Both the position numbers and the translations under genes were made by a program. A model generated the notes under the pieces. The model searched no databases and was not told the DNA's origin. It saw only the letters and a list, made by a program, of their open reading frames with translations. DNA of 63,454 nt, taken from positions 1 to 63,454 of the forward strand of contig NZ_JAAPBF010000020.1 of assembly GCF_022695985.1 (NCBI RefSeq), read 5' to 3'. The stretch comes from Streptomyces sp. NP-1717 (GTDB lineage Bacteria > Actinomycetota > Actinomycetes > Streptomycetales > Streptomycetaceae). Each line of letters begins with the position of its first letter. The stretch's first letter is position 1. Below are positions 25,552 through 34,849 of the stretch, one piece after another.

Positions 25552-26829
25552 GTGACGGATATCGTCGACGAGCTGAGGTGGCGCGGGCTGATCGCCCTGT
25601 CCACCGACGAGGACGCACTGCGCAAGGCGTTCGCGGACGGCCCCGTCACGTTCTATTGCGGCTTCGACCCGACAGCGCCCAGCCTGCACCTGGGGAATCT
25701 GGTCCAGATCCTCACCATGCGCCGGATCCAGCAGGCGGGGAACCGTCCGCTGGGTCTGGTCGGCGGGGCGACGGGGCTGATCGGCGACCCCAAGCCGAAC
25801 TCGGAGCGGACGCTCAACGAGCCCGAGGTCGTCGGTGAGTGGGTGGGGCGGCTGCGCGGGCAGATCGAGCGGTACCTGGACTTCGAGGGTCCGTACGCGG
25901 CGACCATGGTCAACAACCTGGACTGGACGTCGGGGCTGTCGGCGATCGGCTTCCTGCGGGACGTCGGGAAGTACTTCCGGGTCAACAAGATGATCGCGAA
26001 GGAGGCGGTCGCGCGGCGGCTGAACTCCGACGCGGGCATCAGCTACACCGAGTTCAGCTACCAGATCCTCCAGGGCATGGACTTCCTGGAGCTGAACCGG
26101 CGCTACGGCTGCACGCTCCAGACCGGCGGCAGTGACCAGTGGGGCAATCTGACGGCGGGCACGGACCTGATCCACCGGGTCGAGCCCGAGGCGTCGGTGC
26201 ACGCGCTGGCGACTCCGCTGATCACCAAGGCGGACGGCACGAAGTTCGGGAAGACGGAGTCCGGCACGGTCTGGCTGGACGCCGGGCGCACGACACCGTA
26301 CGCGTTCTACCAGTTCTGGCTGAACGCTGACGACCGGGACGTCTCCAAGTTCCTGCGGATCTTCAGCTTCAGGTCCCGTGCGGAGATCGAGGAGCTGGAG
26401 AAGCTGACCGAGGAGCGTCCGCAGGCCCGCGCGGCGCAGCGGGCGCTGGCCGAGGAGCTGACGACGCTGGTCCACGGCGCCGATCAGTGCGCCGGTGTGG
26501 TCGCGGCGTCGAAGGCGCTGTTCGGCCAGGGTGAGCTGACCGGGCTGGACGCGGCGACGCTGGCGGCGGCCCTGTCCGAGGTGCCGCACGCGCGGGTGGC
26601 CGAGCTGGTGCCGGTGGTGGATCTGCTGACGGAGGTCGGGCTGGCGCCGAGCAAGTCCGCGGCCCGTCGCACGGTGAAGGAGGGCGGGGCCTACGTGAAC
26701 AACGTCAAGGTCACGGACTCCGAAGCCGTGCCGGACGCCGGGGAGTTGCTGCACGGGCGCTGGCTGGTGCTGCGCCGTGGCAAGAAGAACCTCGCCGCGG
26801 TCGAGGTCACGGCGGAACCGGTCTCCTGA
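25552..26829 (+). CDS. tyrS: Tyrosyl-tRNA synthetase
   Basis: 425-residue class I aminoacyl-tRNA synthetase. The HIGH motif is HLGN in [12 protein letters not shown], tyrosine-binding blocks are [14 protein letters not shown] and [14 protein letters not shown], and the KMSKS motif is KFGKTESG (about residues 229-233). A C-terminal S4 RNA-binding domain runs from about 355 ([21 protein letters not shown]). GTG 25552 follows GAAGGAG. The 66 bp gap from tldE and the lack of a hairpin suggest possible read-through. A 22 bp perfect hairpin follows the gene. Confidence 0.97.
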   Translation: MTDIVDELRWRGLIALSTDEDALRKAFADGPVTFYCGFDPTAPSLHLGNLVQILTMRRIQQAGNRPLGLVGGATGLIGDPKPNSERTLNEPEVVGEWVGRLRGQIERYLDFEGPYAATMVNNLDWTSGLSAIGFLRDVGKYFRVNKMIAKEAVARRLNSDAGISYTEFSYQILQGMDFLELNRRYGCTLQTGGSDQWGNLTAGTDLIHRVEPEASVHALATPLITKADGTKFGKTESGTVWLDAGRTTPYAFYQFWLNADDRDVSKFLRIFSFRSRAEIEELEKLTEERPQARAAQRALAEELTTLVHGADQCAGVVAASKALFGQGELTGLDAATLAAALSEVPHARVAELVPVVDLLTEVGLAPSKSAARRTVKEGGAYVNNVKVTDSEAVPDAGELLHGRWLVLRRGKKNLAAVEVTAEPVS

Positions 26830-26858
26830 CCGGACGGCGGACCTCAGTGCCGTCACAG

Positions 26859-26909
26859 GACAGCGGTACGGCCCGGTACGCGTATGGCGTACCGGGCCGT
26901 ACCGCTGTC
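26859..26909. terminator. 22 bp perfect hairpin after tyrS
   Basis: The arms 26859-26880 and 26888-26909 are exact inverted copies around a 7-base loop. This is the longest perfect stem among the terminators of this window and lies between the convergent tyrS and GlsB genes. Confidence 0.88.
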
Positions 26910-26944
26910 GGGCCTGTGGTGTCCGGGCCGCCGGGGCCCGGTCG

Positions 26945-27232
26945 TCATCTGGAGGCTCTGGCCCGGCTCCGGCCGCCCCGGATCGACGACCAGAGCATGT
27001 CCCCCACCCCCACGACGAGGATGGCGCCGATCAGCTGGAGCACGTGCCGTGTCCAGTCGATGCCCTTGGTGTCCTCGACTCCGAGCCAGCCCGCCGCCGC
27101 GTTGCCGAGGATGCTGCCCAGGATTCCGAACACGGTCGTCAGCCACAGGGGGATCTGCTGTTTGCCGGGGATGATCGCTTTGGCGATCAGGCCGAGCACC
27201 AGGCCCACGATGATTGCCCACAGCCAGCTCAT
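26945..27232 (-). CDS. GlsB/YeaQ/YmgE family stress-response membrane protein
   Basis: 95-residue protein with three hydrophobic Gly-rich segments (WLWAIIVGLVLGLIAKAIIPG, TTVFGILGSILGNAAAGWLG, LQLIGAILVVGVGDMLW), the family pattern of transglycosylase-associated/YeaQ proteins. In enterococci GlsB is linked to the Gls24/Asp23 stress system. Here the Asp23 operon is 13 kb away. ATG 27232 is preceded by GAGGAGGCG. The C-terminal tail is Arg-rich. Confidence 0.88.
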   Translation of the reverse strand: MSWLWAIIVGLVLGLIAKAIIPGKQQIPLWLTTVFGILGSILGNAAAGWLGVEDTKGIDWTRHVLQLIGAILVVGVGDMLWSSIRGGRSRARASR

Positions 27233-27447
27233 GATCGCCTCCTCGTGCGGCGCACTCTGCGCATGTGGGCCAAGTCTGGGTGTGTCCGGTGTACGCCGCA
27301 TGCGGAACAGGGCCGTACGTGGCCGGGCGGGGACGCGGTGCGCCGCGTCGGGCGGTCCCCCCTCTCGTAGGCGGCGCACGGCGGGCGTACCGTTGGACGG
27401 GTCCGGCACGGGGAACGGTCGGCGAGGGAATCGGATGGTGGGTCGTG

Positions 27448-27822
27448 ATGCGGAAGCAGCGCAGCGCCGAGGTCTTCCACATCACGGGAGCGAGGCGGGG
27501 GCTCGACGAGGACGTGCGCGGCAGACAGCGGCGCTATGTCATCTCCATGCTGGTGCGCACGCTCGGGATCATCCTGGCCGTGGTTCTGTGGAATGTTGAG
27601 CGTTATGTGGCGATCGCGGGCCTCGTGCTGGGCATCCTGCTGCCCTATGTGGCCGTCGTGATCGCCAACGGGGGCCGGGAGAGGGCCCGTTCGCTGCCGT
27701 CGGCCCATCTCGGCCCGGAGATCCGGCCGATGATCGCTCCCGCCCCCGCGGCGGGTGGAGCGGAATCCGGCGCGCGGTCCGCGAACTACGAACAGCCGGC
27801 CCCTCCGCGCGAGCGGACTTAA
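27448..27822 (+). CDS. DUF3099 family membrane protein
   Basis: 124-residue protein with two membrane helices (ISMLVRTLGIILAVVLW and YVAIAGLVLGILLPYVAVVIANG), separated by a short turn, and a cytoplasmic Pro/Ala-rich tail. The N-terminal block AEVFHITGARRGLDEDVRGRQRRY is the conserved part of the DUF3099 family of actinobacteria. The start is ATG 27448 (GTG 27445 is also in frame). It is divergent from the GlsB gene. The function is unknown. Confidence 0.82.
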   Translation: MRKQRSAEVFHITGARRGLDEDVRGRQRRYVISMLVRTLGIILAVVLWNVERYVAIAGLVLGILLPYVAVVIANGGRERARSLPSAHLGPEIRPMIAPAPAAGGAESGARSANYEQPAPPRERT

Positions 27823-27942
27823 GCGCCACGAAATCAAAGCTCAAGAAAAGCTCAGATCAATCATGAAGTTCCGGTGCACCTGAGGCCACTACCCGTGACA
27901 TACTTTGTAGGCGCTCCGCATCCCCCGTCGGAGCGACGGACC

Positions 27943-27987
27943 GACGCCGGGCAGCTCCCCCCGTGGCTGCTCGGCGTCGCCCTTTTT
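27943..27987 (+). terminator. Terminator with T tract after the DUF3099 gene
   Basis: GACGCCGGGCAGC and GCTGCTCGGCGTC pair over 13 positions with one wobble around a 10-base loop, followed by GCCC and five T. Confidence 0.78.
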
Positions 27988-28072
27988 ATGCGTTTTCTCC
28001 TGGGATCGGACCGTTTGCCCCGAAGTTCACCGGGCGGCGGGTGTACTCCTGTCACCACCTAGGCTTGAGGCC

Positions 28073-28336
28073 GTGGACCTCTTCGACTTCTCCGGCTCCG
28101 ACTCCGGCTCCGCTCCCGACGGACCCGTCTGTTCGGCCAAGGGCTGCCGTGCTGCGGCCGTGTGGGTGCTGGCCTGGAACAATCCCAAGCTGCACACGCC
28201 CGAGCGCCGTAAGACCTGGCTGGCCTGCGACGAGCACCGCGAACACCTGTCGTCGTTCCTCGGCGTCCGCGGTTTCCTCAAGGACGTGGTCGCCCTGGCC
28301 GACTGGGAGCGGGAGCACTCAGCCGCCGATGGCTGA
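28073..28336 (+). CDS. Small conserved actinobacterial protein with a possible zinc site
   Basis: 87-residue protein of unknown function. The visible core is [41 protein letters not shown]: CxxxxC followed 30 residues later by CDEH, a spacing that could bind zinc. Similar proteins have sometimes been mislabelled as acetone carboxylase; nothing supports that here. The start is GTG 28073, with GAGG unusually close. Its 3' end overlaps the convergent moaA gene by 18 bp, so the two messages are antisense at their ends. Confidence 0.75.
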   Translation: MDLFDFSGSDSGSAPDGPVCSAKGCRAAAVWVLAWNNPKLHTPERRKTWLACDEHREHLSSFLGVRGFLKDVVALADWEREHSAADG

Positions 28337-29308
28337 CATGGGCCGGTCGGGCTGGAGGAACGCCGGGTCGTCCAGGCCGGAGCCCGCCTTCTTGCCCCAC
28401 ATCGCCAGCTTCCAGAGCGTCGCGAGGGACTCGTCCGTGGCGTCCGACCGCAGGGCCGCGCGCAGGTCGGTCTCCTCACGCGCGAACAGACAGGTGCGCA
28501 CCTGACCGTCGGCGGTGAGCCTGGTGCGGTCGCAGGCGGAGCAGAACGGGCGGGTGACGGAGGCGATGACGCCGACCCGGTGCGGTCCGCCGTCCACGAT
28601 CCAGCGCTCGGCCGGGGCGGATCCGCGCTCCCCGGCGCCCTCCTCGGTGAGCGTGAAGCGGGTACGCAGCGACTGGAGGATGTCGCCGGCGGTGATCATC
28701 CCGTCGCGCTTCCAGCCGTGCTGGGCGTCGAGCGGCATCTGCTCGATGAAGCGCAGCTCGTAGCCGTGTGCGACGGCCCAGGCGAGCAGCTCGGGGGCCT
28801 CGTCGCCGTTGAGCCCCGGCATCAGGACGGTGTTGACCTTGACGGGTGTCAGCCCCGCCTCGCGCGCGGCGGCGAGGCCGTCGAGCACGTCCTGGTGACG
28901 GTCGCGCCTGGTGAGGGTCTTGAAGACGTCACGGCGCAGGGTGTCGAGGGAGACGTTGACGCGGTCGAGGCCGGCGGCCTTGAGCGCCGCGGCCGTGCGC
29001 CCCAGCCCGATGCCGTTGGTCGTCACCGACATCCTGGGGCGGGGCGTGAGGGCCGCGCAGCGCTCGACGATGCCGACGAGACCGGGCCGCAGCAGCGGCT
29101 CCCCGCCGGTGAAGCGGACGTCGCGGATGCCGAGCCGGGTCACGGCTATACGGACGAGTCTGACGATTTCGTCGTCGGTGAGGAGATCGGGCTTCGCGAG
29201 CCACTGCAGGCCCTCCTCCGGCATGCAGTACGTGCACCGCAGGTTGCACTTGTCGGTGAGCGAGACTCTCAGATCGGTCGCCACACGGCCGTAGGTGTCG
29301 ATGAGCAC
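28319..29308 (-). CDS. moaA: GTP 3',8-cyclase (molybdenum cofactor synthesis)
   Basis: 329-residue radical-SAM enzyme that starts molybdopterin synthesis by rearranging GTP. The N-terminal 4Fe-4S motif is [12 protein letters not shown] (about residues 18-29), the SAM-binding region includes [10 protein letters not shown], the second cluster site is [21 protein letters not shown], and the C-terminus ends in the essential GG (MSAIGG). GTG 29308 follows AAGGGGAC. Its other moa partners are not in the window. Confidence 0.96.
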   Translation of the reverse strand: MLIDTYGRVATDLRVSLTDKCNLRCTYCMPEEGLQWLAKPDLLTDDEIVRLVRIAVTRLGIRDVRFTGGEPLLRPGLVGIVERCAALTPRPRMSVTTNGIGLGRTAAALKAAGLDRVNVSLDTLRRDVFKTLTRRDRHQDVLDGLAAAREAGLTPVKVNTVLMPGLNGDEAPELLAWAVAHGYELRFIEQMPLDAQHGWKRDGMITAGDILQSLRTRFTLTEEGAGERGSAPAERWIVDGGPHRVGVIASVTRPFCSACDRTRLTADGQVRTCLFAREETDLRAALRSDATDESLATLWKLAMWGKKAGSGLDDPAFLQPDRPMSAIGG

Positions 29309-29391
29309 TGTGAGTCCCCTTCCCTCGTGATGCCTGTTCCGAGCGTACGGCAGACCTGTGACAACGACGGGGGCCGTTTGCCACGAGGAGC

Positions 29392-29431
29392 GGCATGGCC
29401 GCGTCGTAGGACTCTACGACGCGGCCATGCC
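29392..29431 (-). terminator. 17 bp perfect hairpin after the symporter gene
   Basis: GGCATGGCCGCGTCGTA and its exact complement around a 6-base loop, just after the leftward symporter gene and before the moaA promoter. Confidence 0.85.
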
Positions 29432-29457
29432 AAAGGCACTCGTTCCGGCGAAGACGC

Positions 29458-31104
29458 TCAGTGCGCTCCGGTACCCGTGAGCGACTTGACCTCCAGTTCG
29501 GCGTACTTCTTGACGTCCGGCTCCTCCTTGGACAGGAGCGATCCCAGCCAGCCGAGCAGGAAGCCCAGCGGGATCGAGATCAGGCCAGGGTTCTCCAGCG
29601 GGAAGAACGCGAAATCGACGCCCGGGAACATCGAGCTGGGCTTGCTGGAGACGACCGGGGAGAACAGCACCAGCAGGACGGACGAGGACAGACCGCCGTA
29701 GATCGACCAGAGCGCGCCCGTCGTCGTGAACCTCTTCCAGAAGAGGCTGTAGAGGAGGGTCGGCAGGTTGGCGGAGGCGGCGACCGCGAAGGCGAGGGCC
29801 ACCAGACCGGCGACGTTCAGGTCACGGGCGAGGGCGCCGAGCGCGATGGAGACGACGCCGATGGCGACGGTCGCGTAGCGGGCCGCGCGGACCTCCTCCT
29901 TCTCGGTGGCCTTGCCGCGGCGGATGACGTTGGCGTAGATGTCGTGCGCGAACGACGACGAGGACGCCAGTGTCAGACCGGCCACGACCGCGAGGATGGT
30001 GGCGAAGGCGACCGCGGAGATGATGGCGAGCAGGATGGCGCCGCCGGTCGAGTCCCCGCCGCCGCCGATCTCCATCGCGAGCAGTGGCGCGGCGGTGTTG
30101 CCCGCCGGGTTGGAATCGGTGATCTCCTTCGGCGTGAGCAGCGCCGCGGCGCCGAAGCCGAGGGCGATCGTCATCAGGTAGAAGCCGCCGATGATGCCGA
30201 TGGCCCAGTTGACGGACTTACGGGCGGCCTTGGCCGTGGGCACGGTGTAGAAGCGGATCAGGATGTGCGGCAGACCGGCGGTGCCGAGGACGAGCGCGAT
30301 GCCCAGGGAGATGAAGTCGAGCTTCGAGGTCTCCGTGAGGCCGTACTTGAGTCCGGGCTCCAGGAAGGCCGCGCCCTTGCCGCTATTGGAGGCAGCGGAT
30401 CCGAGCAGGTCGGAGACGTTGAAGTTGAACTTGAGCAGCACCAGGAAGGTGATGAGCAGGGTGCCCGCGATGAGCAGGACGGCCTTGACCATCTGGACCC
30501 AGGTGGTGCCCTTCATGCCGCCGATGGTGACGTACACGATCATCAGGATGCCGACCAGGGCGACGATCAGGATCTTGCCGGCGTCGCTGGTGATGCCGAG
30601 CAGCAGGGAGACGAGCACGCCCGCGCCCGCCATCTGCGCGAGCAGGTAGAAGATCGAGACGACGATGGTGGAGGCGCCGGCGGCCGTACGGACGGGGCGC
30701 TGGCGCATCCGGTAGGCGAGGACGTCGCCCATGGTGTAACGGCCGGAGTTGCGCAGCGGTTCGGCGACCAGCAGCAGCGCGACGAGCCAGGCGACGAGGA
30801 AGCCGATGGAGTAGAGGAAGCCGTCGTATCCGAACAGGGCGATGGCGCCGGCGATACCGAGGAAGGAGGCGGCGGACATGTAGTCGCCGGAGACCGCGAG
30901 TCCGTTCTGGAAGGCGGTGAACTGCCGTCCGCCCGCGTAGAAGTCGGCGGCGCTCTTGGTCTGCCGGCCGGCCCACACGGTGATGACGAGGGTCGCGATG
31001 ACGAACAGGGCGAAGAGCGTGATGATCAGGGGCCGGTGCTCGCTGGCGTCGGAGTTGGCGAGATGGATTCCCGCGGCCTCGCTCAGCTGGATGGTCGGGC
31101 TCAC
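29458..31104 (-). CDS. actP: Sodium:solute symporter, ActP (acetate permease) type
   Basis: 548-residue SSS-family transporter with about 13 membrane segments. The family hallmarks are FYAGGRQFTAFQNGLAVSGDYMSAASFLGIAGAIAL near the N-terminus, GGMKGTTWVQMVKAVLLI, and GTAGLPHILIRFYTVPTAKAARKSVNWAI. This is the acetate/glycolate (ActP) subgroup, which is typically encoded with a DUF485 protein as here. GTG 31104 overlaps the stop of the DUF485 gene by 4 bases (GTGA). The substrate is inferred to be acetate or a similar short carboxylate. Confidence 0.88.
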   Translation of the reverse strand: MSPTIQLSEAAGIHLANSDASEHRPLIITLFALFVIATLVITVWAGRQTKSAADFYAGGRQFTAFQNGLAVSGDYMSAASFLGIAGAIALFGYDGFLYSIGFLVAWLVALLLVAEPLRNSGRYTMGDVLAYRMRQRPVRTAAGASTIVVSIFYLLAQMAGAGVLVSLLLGITSDAGKILIVALVGILMIVYVTIGGMKGTTWVQMVKAVLLIAGTLLITFLVLLKFNFNVSDLLGSAASNSGKGAAFLEPGLKYGLTETSKLDFISLGIALVLGTAGLPHILIRFYTVPTAKAARKSVNWAIGIIGGFYLMTIALGFGAAALLTPKEITDSNPAGNTAAPLLAMEIGGGGDSTGGAILLAIISAVAFATILAVVAGLTLASSSSFAHDIYANVIRRGKATEKEEVRAARYATVAIGVVSIALGALARDLNVAGLVALAFAVAASANLPTLLYSLFWKRFTTTGALWSIYGGLSSSVLLVLFSPVVSSKPSSMFPGVDFAFFPLENPGLISIPLGFLLGWLGSLLSKEEPDVKKYAELEVKSLTGTGAH

Positions 31105-31469
31105 AGGTCGGCCTCCATACGGGACTTGATCGCCGCGCCCTTGGGGTCGAGCTTCTGCGATGCGAACTTCGAGTAGAACCAGGCGATGAGGAAGGTGGTG
31201 ACGAACTGACCGAGCCCGAAGACGAAGGCGACGTTGATGTTGCCGAAGAGCTTGGTGCCCATGAAGTCGCCGGCGTAGTTGGACAGCAGGACGTACAGCA
31301 GGTACCAGGCGATGAAGGCGACGGTCAGGGGGAAGGCGAAGGAGCGGTAGGTACGGCGCAGTTCACCGAATTCCGGGCTCTCCTGGACCTGGACGTACTG
31401 GGCTGTCGTGGGCTGGGCGGGGGTGCTGGTGTCCGAATCGCCCTTGGGCGGCGGTCCATCGGTAGCCAC
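31101..31469 (-). CDS. DUF485 family membrane protein, partner of the symporter
   Basis: 122-residue protein with two membrane helices (FAFPLTVAFIAWYLLYVLLSNYA and NVAFVFGLGQFVTTFLIAWFYSKFA). The preceding block ESPEFGELRRTYRSF is the family signature (YjcH-type). It is first of a two-gene operon with the ActP-like symporter and overlaps it by 4 bases. GTG 31469 follows GAGGAG; the longer frame to 31541 begins without a ribosome site. The hydrophilic N-terminus is Pro/Thr-rich. An accessory role in the symporter is inferred from constant gene pairing. Confidence 0.88.
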   Translation of the reverse strand: MATDGPPPKGDSDTSTPAQPTTAQYVQVQESPEFGELRRTYRSFAFPLTVAFIAWYLLYVLLSNYAGDFMGTKLFGNINVAFVFGLGQFVTTFLIAWFYSKFASQKLDPKGAAIKSRMEADL

Positions 31470-31704
31470 GGAATCTCCTCGTGACGCGAGTGCGGTAGGG
31501 GTGGTCGGTACGGGCGCTGACTGGGGGTGATGTTGTTCCACCCCCTGACAACGGCACGGAGAGCGCGTCGAAGTGGTTCAACTGTGGCGTTTTTCTGACC
31601 GAAATCATTGATGAGCAGGGATGATCAGCGATAGCTTCGCTCGTCATGTACCCGTCGTTGCGCAGCATGCGCAGGGGCGGCCTCACGGATGATGTGGAGA
31701 ACCC

Positions 31705-33237
31705 ATGGCTCATCTGAGATCCGGACGGCGGCACGCACTGGCTCTGCCCGTCGGTCTGGCGCTCATCGCCTCCCTCGGCTTCCTGCCGACAGGGGCGGCA
31801 TCGGCGGCGCCCGTCGACGACACCGCGGCCACCGTCTCGACGGACGGCCCGAAGCTGTCGTACGTCGTGAACACCAGCGGCGGGCACTCCACCGTCAAAT
31901 CGGTGAAGAAGGCCATCGCGAAGGCCGGCGGGACCGTGGTGATCGCCTATGACCAGATAGGTGTCATCGTCGTCCACTCGCAGAACCCGGAATTCGGGAA
32001 GACGATCCGCGAGGTGCGGGGAGTCGCTTCGGCGGGAGCCACCCGTACGAAGCCGCTGTCGGCCCAGACCACCACGGACATCGGGGCCGAGCAGCCGCTG
32101 TCCGCCAAGGAGGCGAAGGCCGCCGAGGCGAAGGCGACCGCGGACCAGGACGCGCTGGAGCCCCTTCAGTGGTCCCTGCCGGCCATCAAGGCCGACAAGG
32201 CCCACCAGAAGTCGCTCGGCAGCAGCAAGGTCACGGTCGGTGTGATCGACACGGGTGTCGACGACACCCACCCCGATCTCGCGCCGAACTTCGACCGCCG
32301 CGCCTCGGTCAGCTGTGTGGGCGGTACGCCCGACACGGCGGACGGCGCCTGGCGTCCCGGTGCCGGGGAGAGCACCCACGGCACGCACGTCGCGGGCACG
32401 ATCGCCGCGGCCAAGAACGGCACCGGTGTCACCGGCGTCGCTCCGGGCGTGAAGGTCTCCGGCATCAAGGTGTCGCAGCCCGACGGCTTCTTCTACACCG
32501 AGGCGGTCGTCTGCGGCTTCGTCTGGGCCGCCGAGCACGGCGTCGATGTGACGAACAACAGCTATTACACCGACCCGTGGCTGTTCAACTGCGAGGACGA
32601 CCCGGACCAGAAGGCACTGGCCGACGCCGTCACGCGGGCGACCCGGTACGCCGAGGGCAAGGGCGTCGTGAACGTCGCCGCCGCCGGCAACTCCGACATG
32701 GATCTGGCCGCCGACGAACTGACGGACACCTCCAGCCCGAACGACACCACTCCCGTCGAGCGTGTGATCGACCCCAAGGAGTGCCTGGACATACCGACCC
32801 AGGTGCCCGGTGTCGTCACGGTCGCCGCGACCGGTGCGAAGAACCTGAAGGCGTCGTACTCCAACTACGGTCTCGGGGTCATCGACGTCGCCGCTCCCGG
32901 CGGTGACCGGACGGCGTACCAGCCGCCGGAGGCGCCCGCGGTCAACGGCCTGATCCTGAGCACGCTGCCCGGTGGTGGCTTCGGCTACAGCGGCGGTACG
33001 TCGATGGCTTCCCCGCACGCGGCGGGTGTCGCGGCGCTGATCAAGTCGAAGCACCCGTACGCCTCGCCGTGGCTGGTGAAGACGTTGCTGAGCGCCCAGG
33101 CCGACGCGACGTCCTGCACCAACCCGTACGACATCGACGGTGACGGCACCGTCGACGCGGTGTGCGAGGGCGGCAAGAACAAGAACGGCTTCTACGGAGC
33201 CGGTGTGGTCGACGCGCTGGACGCCGTCCGCTGGTAA
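31705..33237 (+). CDS. Secreted subtilisin-like serine protease (S8 family)
   Basis: 510-residue exported protease. The signal peptide is RRHALALPVGLALIASLGFLPTGAASA (cleavage near residue 35), followed by a propeptide-like region to about 150. The catalytic triad is Asp in VGVIDTGVDDTHPDL (about residue 180), His in STHGTHVAGT (about 230) and Ser in YSGGTSMASPHAAG (about 434); the oxyanion Asn is in AAAGNSD. The C-terminal part carries an EF-hand-like loop DIDGDGTVD, a probable calcium site. Cysteines flank it. ATG 31705 follows GGAGAACCC. There are no repeats or wall anchor, so it is probably released. Confidence 0.94.
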   Translation: MAHLRSGRRHALALPVGLALIASLGFLPTGAASAAPVDDTAATVSTDGPKLSYVVNTSGGHSTVKSVKKAIAKAGGTVVIAYDQIGVIVVHSQNPEFGKTIREVRGVASAGATRTKPLSAQTTTDIGAEQPLSAKEAKAAEAKATADQDALEPLQWSLPAIKADKAHQKSLGSSKVTVGVIDTGVDDTHPDLAPNFDRRASVSCVGGTPDTADGAWRPGAGESTHGTHVAGTIAAAKNGTGVTGVAPGVKVSGIKVSQPDGFFYTEAVVCGFVWAAEHGVDVTNNSYYTDPWLFNCEDDPDQKALADAVTRATRYAEGKGVVNVAAAGNSDMDLAADELTDTSSPNDTTPVERVIDPKECLDIPTQVPGVVTVAATGAKNLKASYSNYGLGVIDVAAPGGDRTAYQPPEAPAVNGLILSTLPGGGFGYSGGTSMASPHAAGVAALIKSKHPYASPWLVKTLLSAQADATSCTNPYDIDGDGTVDAVCEGGKNKNGFYGAGVVDALDAVRW

Positions 33238-33249
33238 CAGCGTTCGCGT

Positions 33250-33281
33250 GAGTGTGTGACCGAGTGAGTGTGTGACCGAGT
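33250..33281 (+). repeat. Exact tandem 16 bp duplication after the protease gene
   Basis: GAGTGTGTGACCGAGT occurs twice head to tail at 33250-33265 and 33266-33281, followed by a similar GGGTGGGC. It begins 13 bp after the stop codon and runs into the hairpin. Confidence 0.8.
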
Positions 33282-33283
33282 GG

Positions 33284-33317
33284 GTGGGCGGGCCGTCCGG
33301 ACGGGCGGCCCGCCCAC
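33284..33317. terminator. 12 bp hairpin between protease and lysoplasmalogenase genes
   Basis: GTGGGCGGGCCG / CGGCCCGCCCAC with a 10-base loop that itself contains GTCCGGAC. It separates convergent genes. Confidence 0.78.
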
Positions 33318-33986
33318 TCATGTCCGGGGCGGGGCCGTGAGGATTCCGGCCGTCAGCAGGGCCTGCGCCGCGATGTAGGTCAGCATGATCCACAGATCGG
33401 CGGCAGGCGGCTGCGGCCACTCGGCGACGCCGGTGGCGATGAGCGTGTCGGAGAGCAGGAAGAGCGCGCCGCCCGCGCCGGCGAGCAGGCCCAGACCGCT
33501 GGCCCGGTAGGCCATGGCGGCCAGCAGGAGGCTGTACACGGCCACGGGGACGCGCAGTTCGGCCGGGAGGCCGGGCCACAGCAGAGCGAGCGTCACAAGG
33601 AGCAGCAGGCCGTATCCCGCGGCGAGGCCGGCGCGGGTACGGCGGCGGCCGAAGATCGTCAGATAGCAGAGGTGACCGGCGGCGAAGCAGCCCATGCCGG
33701 CGAGGAACGCCCCGTCGTCCGACGAGAGCAGGAAGACGTCACCGCCCCAGCCGAGGAGCAGCGCGGCGACGAGCGGCCGGGGTCCGCGCCGGGCGGCCAC
33801 GTACGCGGCGAGCAGCGGCATCAGCAGGGGCTTGGCGAGGAGTTGACCGGTCCGGGAGTCCACGGCGACCGAGACGAGTTCGGCGAACACGGCGACGGCG
33901 AAGGCCACCAGGAGCGCCTTCGGAAGCCGTCCGCCGATCCGTCCGGTCACGTGGCGGCTCGCCGTTCCGCCCACCGGGGCGCTCAC
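33318..33986 (-). CDS. Lysoplasmalogenase, YhhN/TMEM86 family
   Basis: 222-residue membrane protein with about eight hydrophobic helices, matching the YhhN family whose characterised members hydrolyse the vinyl-ether bond of lysoplasmalogens. Visible conserved pieces are KPLLMPLLAAYVA (the KP...MP motif of helix 2), WGGDVFLLSSDDGAFLAGMGCFAAGHLCYL (the GDxxL...FxxGxxxFxxxHxxY core) and FLLSDTLIA. GTG 33986 overlaps the stop of the upstream hydroxylase gene by 4 bases (GTGA), so translation is coupled. The membrane location fits a lipid substrate. The coupling suggests joint work on ether lipids. Confidence 0.88.
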   Translation of the reverse strand: MSAPVGGTASRHVTGRIGGRLPKALLVAFAVAVFAELVSVAVDSRTGQLLAKPLLMPLLAAYVAARRGPRPLVAALLLGWGGDVFLLSSDDGAFLAGMGCFAAGHLCYLTIFGRRRTRAGLAAGYGLLLLVTLALLWPGLPAELRVPVAVYSLLLAAMAYRASGLGLLAGAGGALFLLSDTLIATGVAEWPQPPAADLWIMLTYIAAQALLTAGILTAPPRT

Positions 33987-34816
33987 TCGGGCTGCCAGCC
34001 CGGTCCCCGGAAGACCCGTCCGGCCCGTTCGCGCCAGTCGCGTGCCGCCCGTACGTCGCGTGCGATGGCCGCGTACTCGTGGGTGGCGACCCGCAGCGGG
34101 TTGTAGGTCTCTATGTTCTTCGTCAGCCCGAAGACGGGCCGTTCGGTCTCCGCCGCGAAGGAGCCGAAGAGACGGTCCCAGACGATCAGGATCCCGCCGA
34201 AGTTCCGGTCCAGGTAACCGCCTTGGGAGGCGTGGTGCACCCGGTGGTGGGAGGGCGTGTTCAGGACGTACTCGAAGGGCCGGGGCAGCTTGTCGATCCG
34301 CTCGGTGTGCACCCAGAACTGGTAGACGAGATTGGCCGACGAGCAGAAGGCGAGCGCCGCGGGATGCACCCCGAGCAGGATGAACGGGAGGTAGAACGGC
34401 CAGACGGTGAGCGAGGTCCAGGGCTGGCGCAGCGCGGTGCTGAGGTTGAACTTCCGGCTGGAGTGGTGCACGACGTGGCAGGCCCACAGGATCCGCACGA
34501 CGTGGTGGCCGCGGTGGGACCAGTAGTAGAGGAAGTCCTGCGCGAGCAGCATCAGGGGGATGGTCCACCACAGAACGGGGACGCGTAGCGGCGTCAACTC
34601 GTAGGCCGCCGTGTAGATGGCCACGACGGGGATCTTCCACAGGAGGTCGAAGCCGAGGCTGCCGAGACCCATGGAGAGGCTGGTGGCCGCGTCCTTGCCG
34701 GAGTACCCGGCGGCGTCCTCGTCGGGATGCAGCCGGTAGCTCACCACTTCGACCAGGGTGAGCAGGACGAACGCGGGGATCGACCACAGCACGACATCGG
34801 GCAGGTTCGGCGGCAT
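33983..34816 (-). CDS. Sterol desaturase/fatty-acid hydroxylase superfamily protein, AGMO-like
   Basis: 277-residue integral membrane di-iron protein. The eight-histidine set is present: HRGHH, HVVHHSS and HHRVHH. The surrounding phrases (HHSSRKFNLSTALRQ, NLVYQFWVHTE, LNTPSHHRVHH, GGILIVWDRLFGSF, FGLTKNIETYNP) match what I remember of alkylglycerol monooxygenase (AGMO/TMEM195) better than sterol desaturases. AGMO cleaves ether-lipid alkyl chains using tetrahydropterin. Four N-terminal membrane segments are evident. It is first in a coupled pair with the lysoplasmalogenase gene. The exact reaction in this organism is inference. Confidence 0.88.
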   Translation of the reverse strand: MPPNLPDVVLWSIPAFVLLTLVEVVSYRLHPDEDAAGYSGKDAATSLSMGLGSLGFDLLWKIPVVAIYTAAYELTPLRVPVLWWTIPLMLLAQDFLYYWSHRGHHVVRILWACHVVHHSSRKFNLSTALRQPWTSLTVWPFYLPFILLGVHPAALAFCSSANLVYQFWVHTERIDKLPRPFEYVLNTPSHHRVHHASQGGYLDRNFGGILIVWDRLFGSFAAETERPVFGLTKNIETYNPLRVATHEYAAIARDVRAARDWRERAGRVFRGPGWQPE

Positions 34817-34849
34817 GTCAGCACCGTAGGGCCGGGTGCGCGGCCCCGG

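Noticed and set aside
23899..26856. A 985-codon open frame on the minus strand
   Set aside because: It is antisense to tldE and tyrS, both clear genes, with composition typical of shadow frames.
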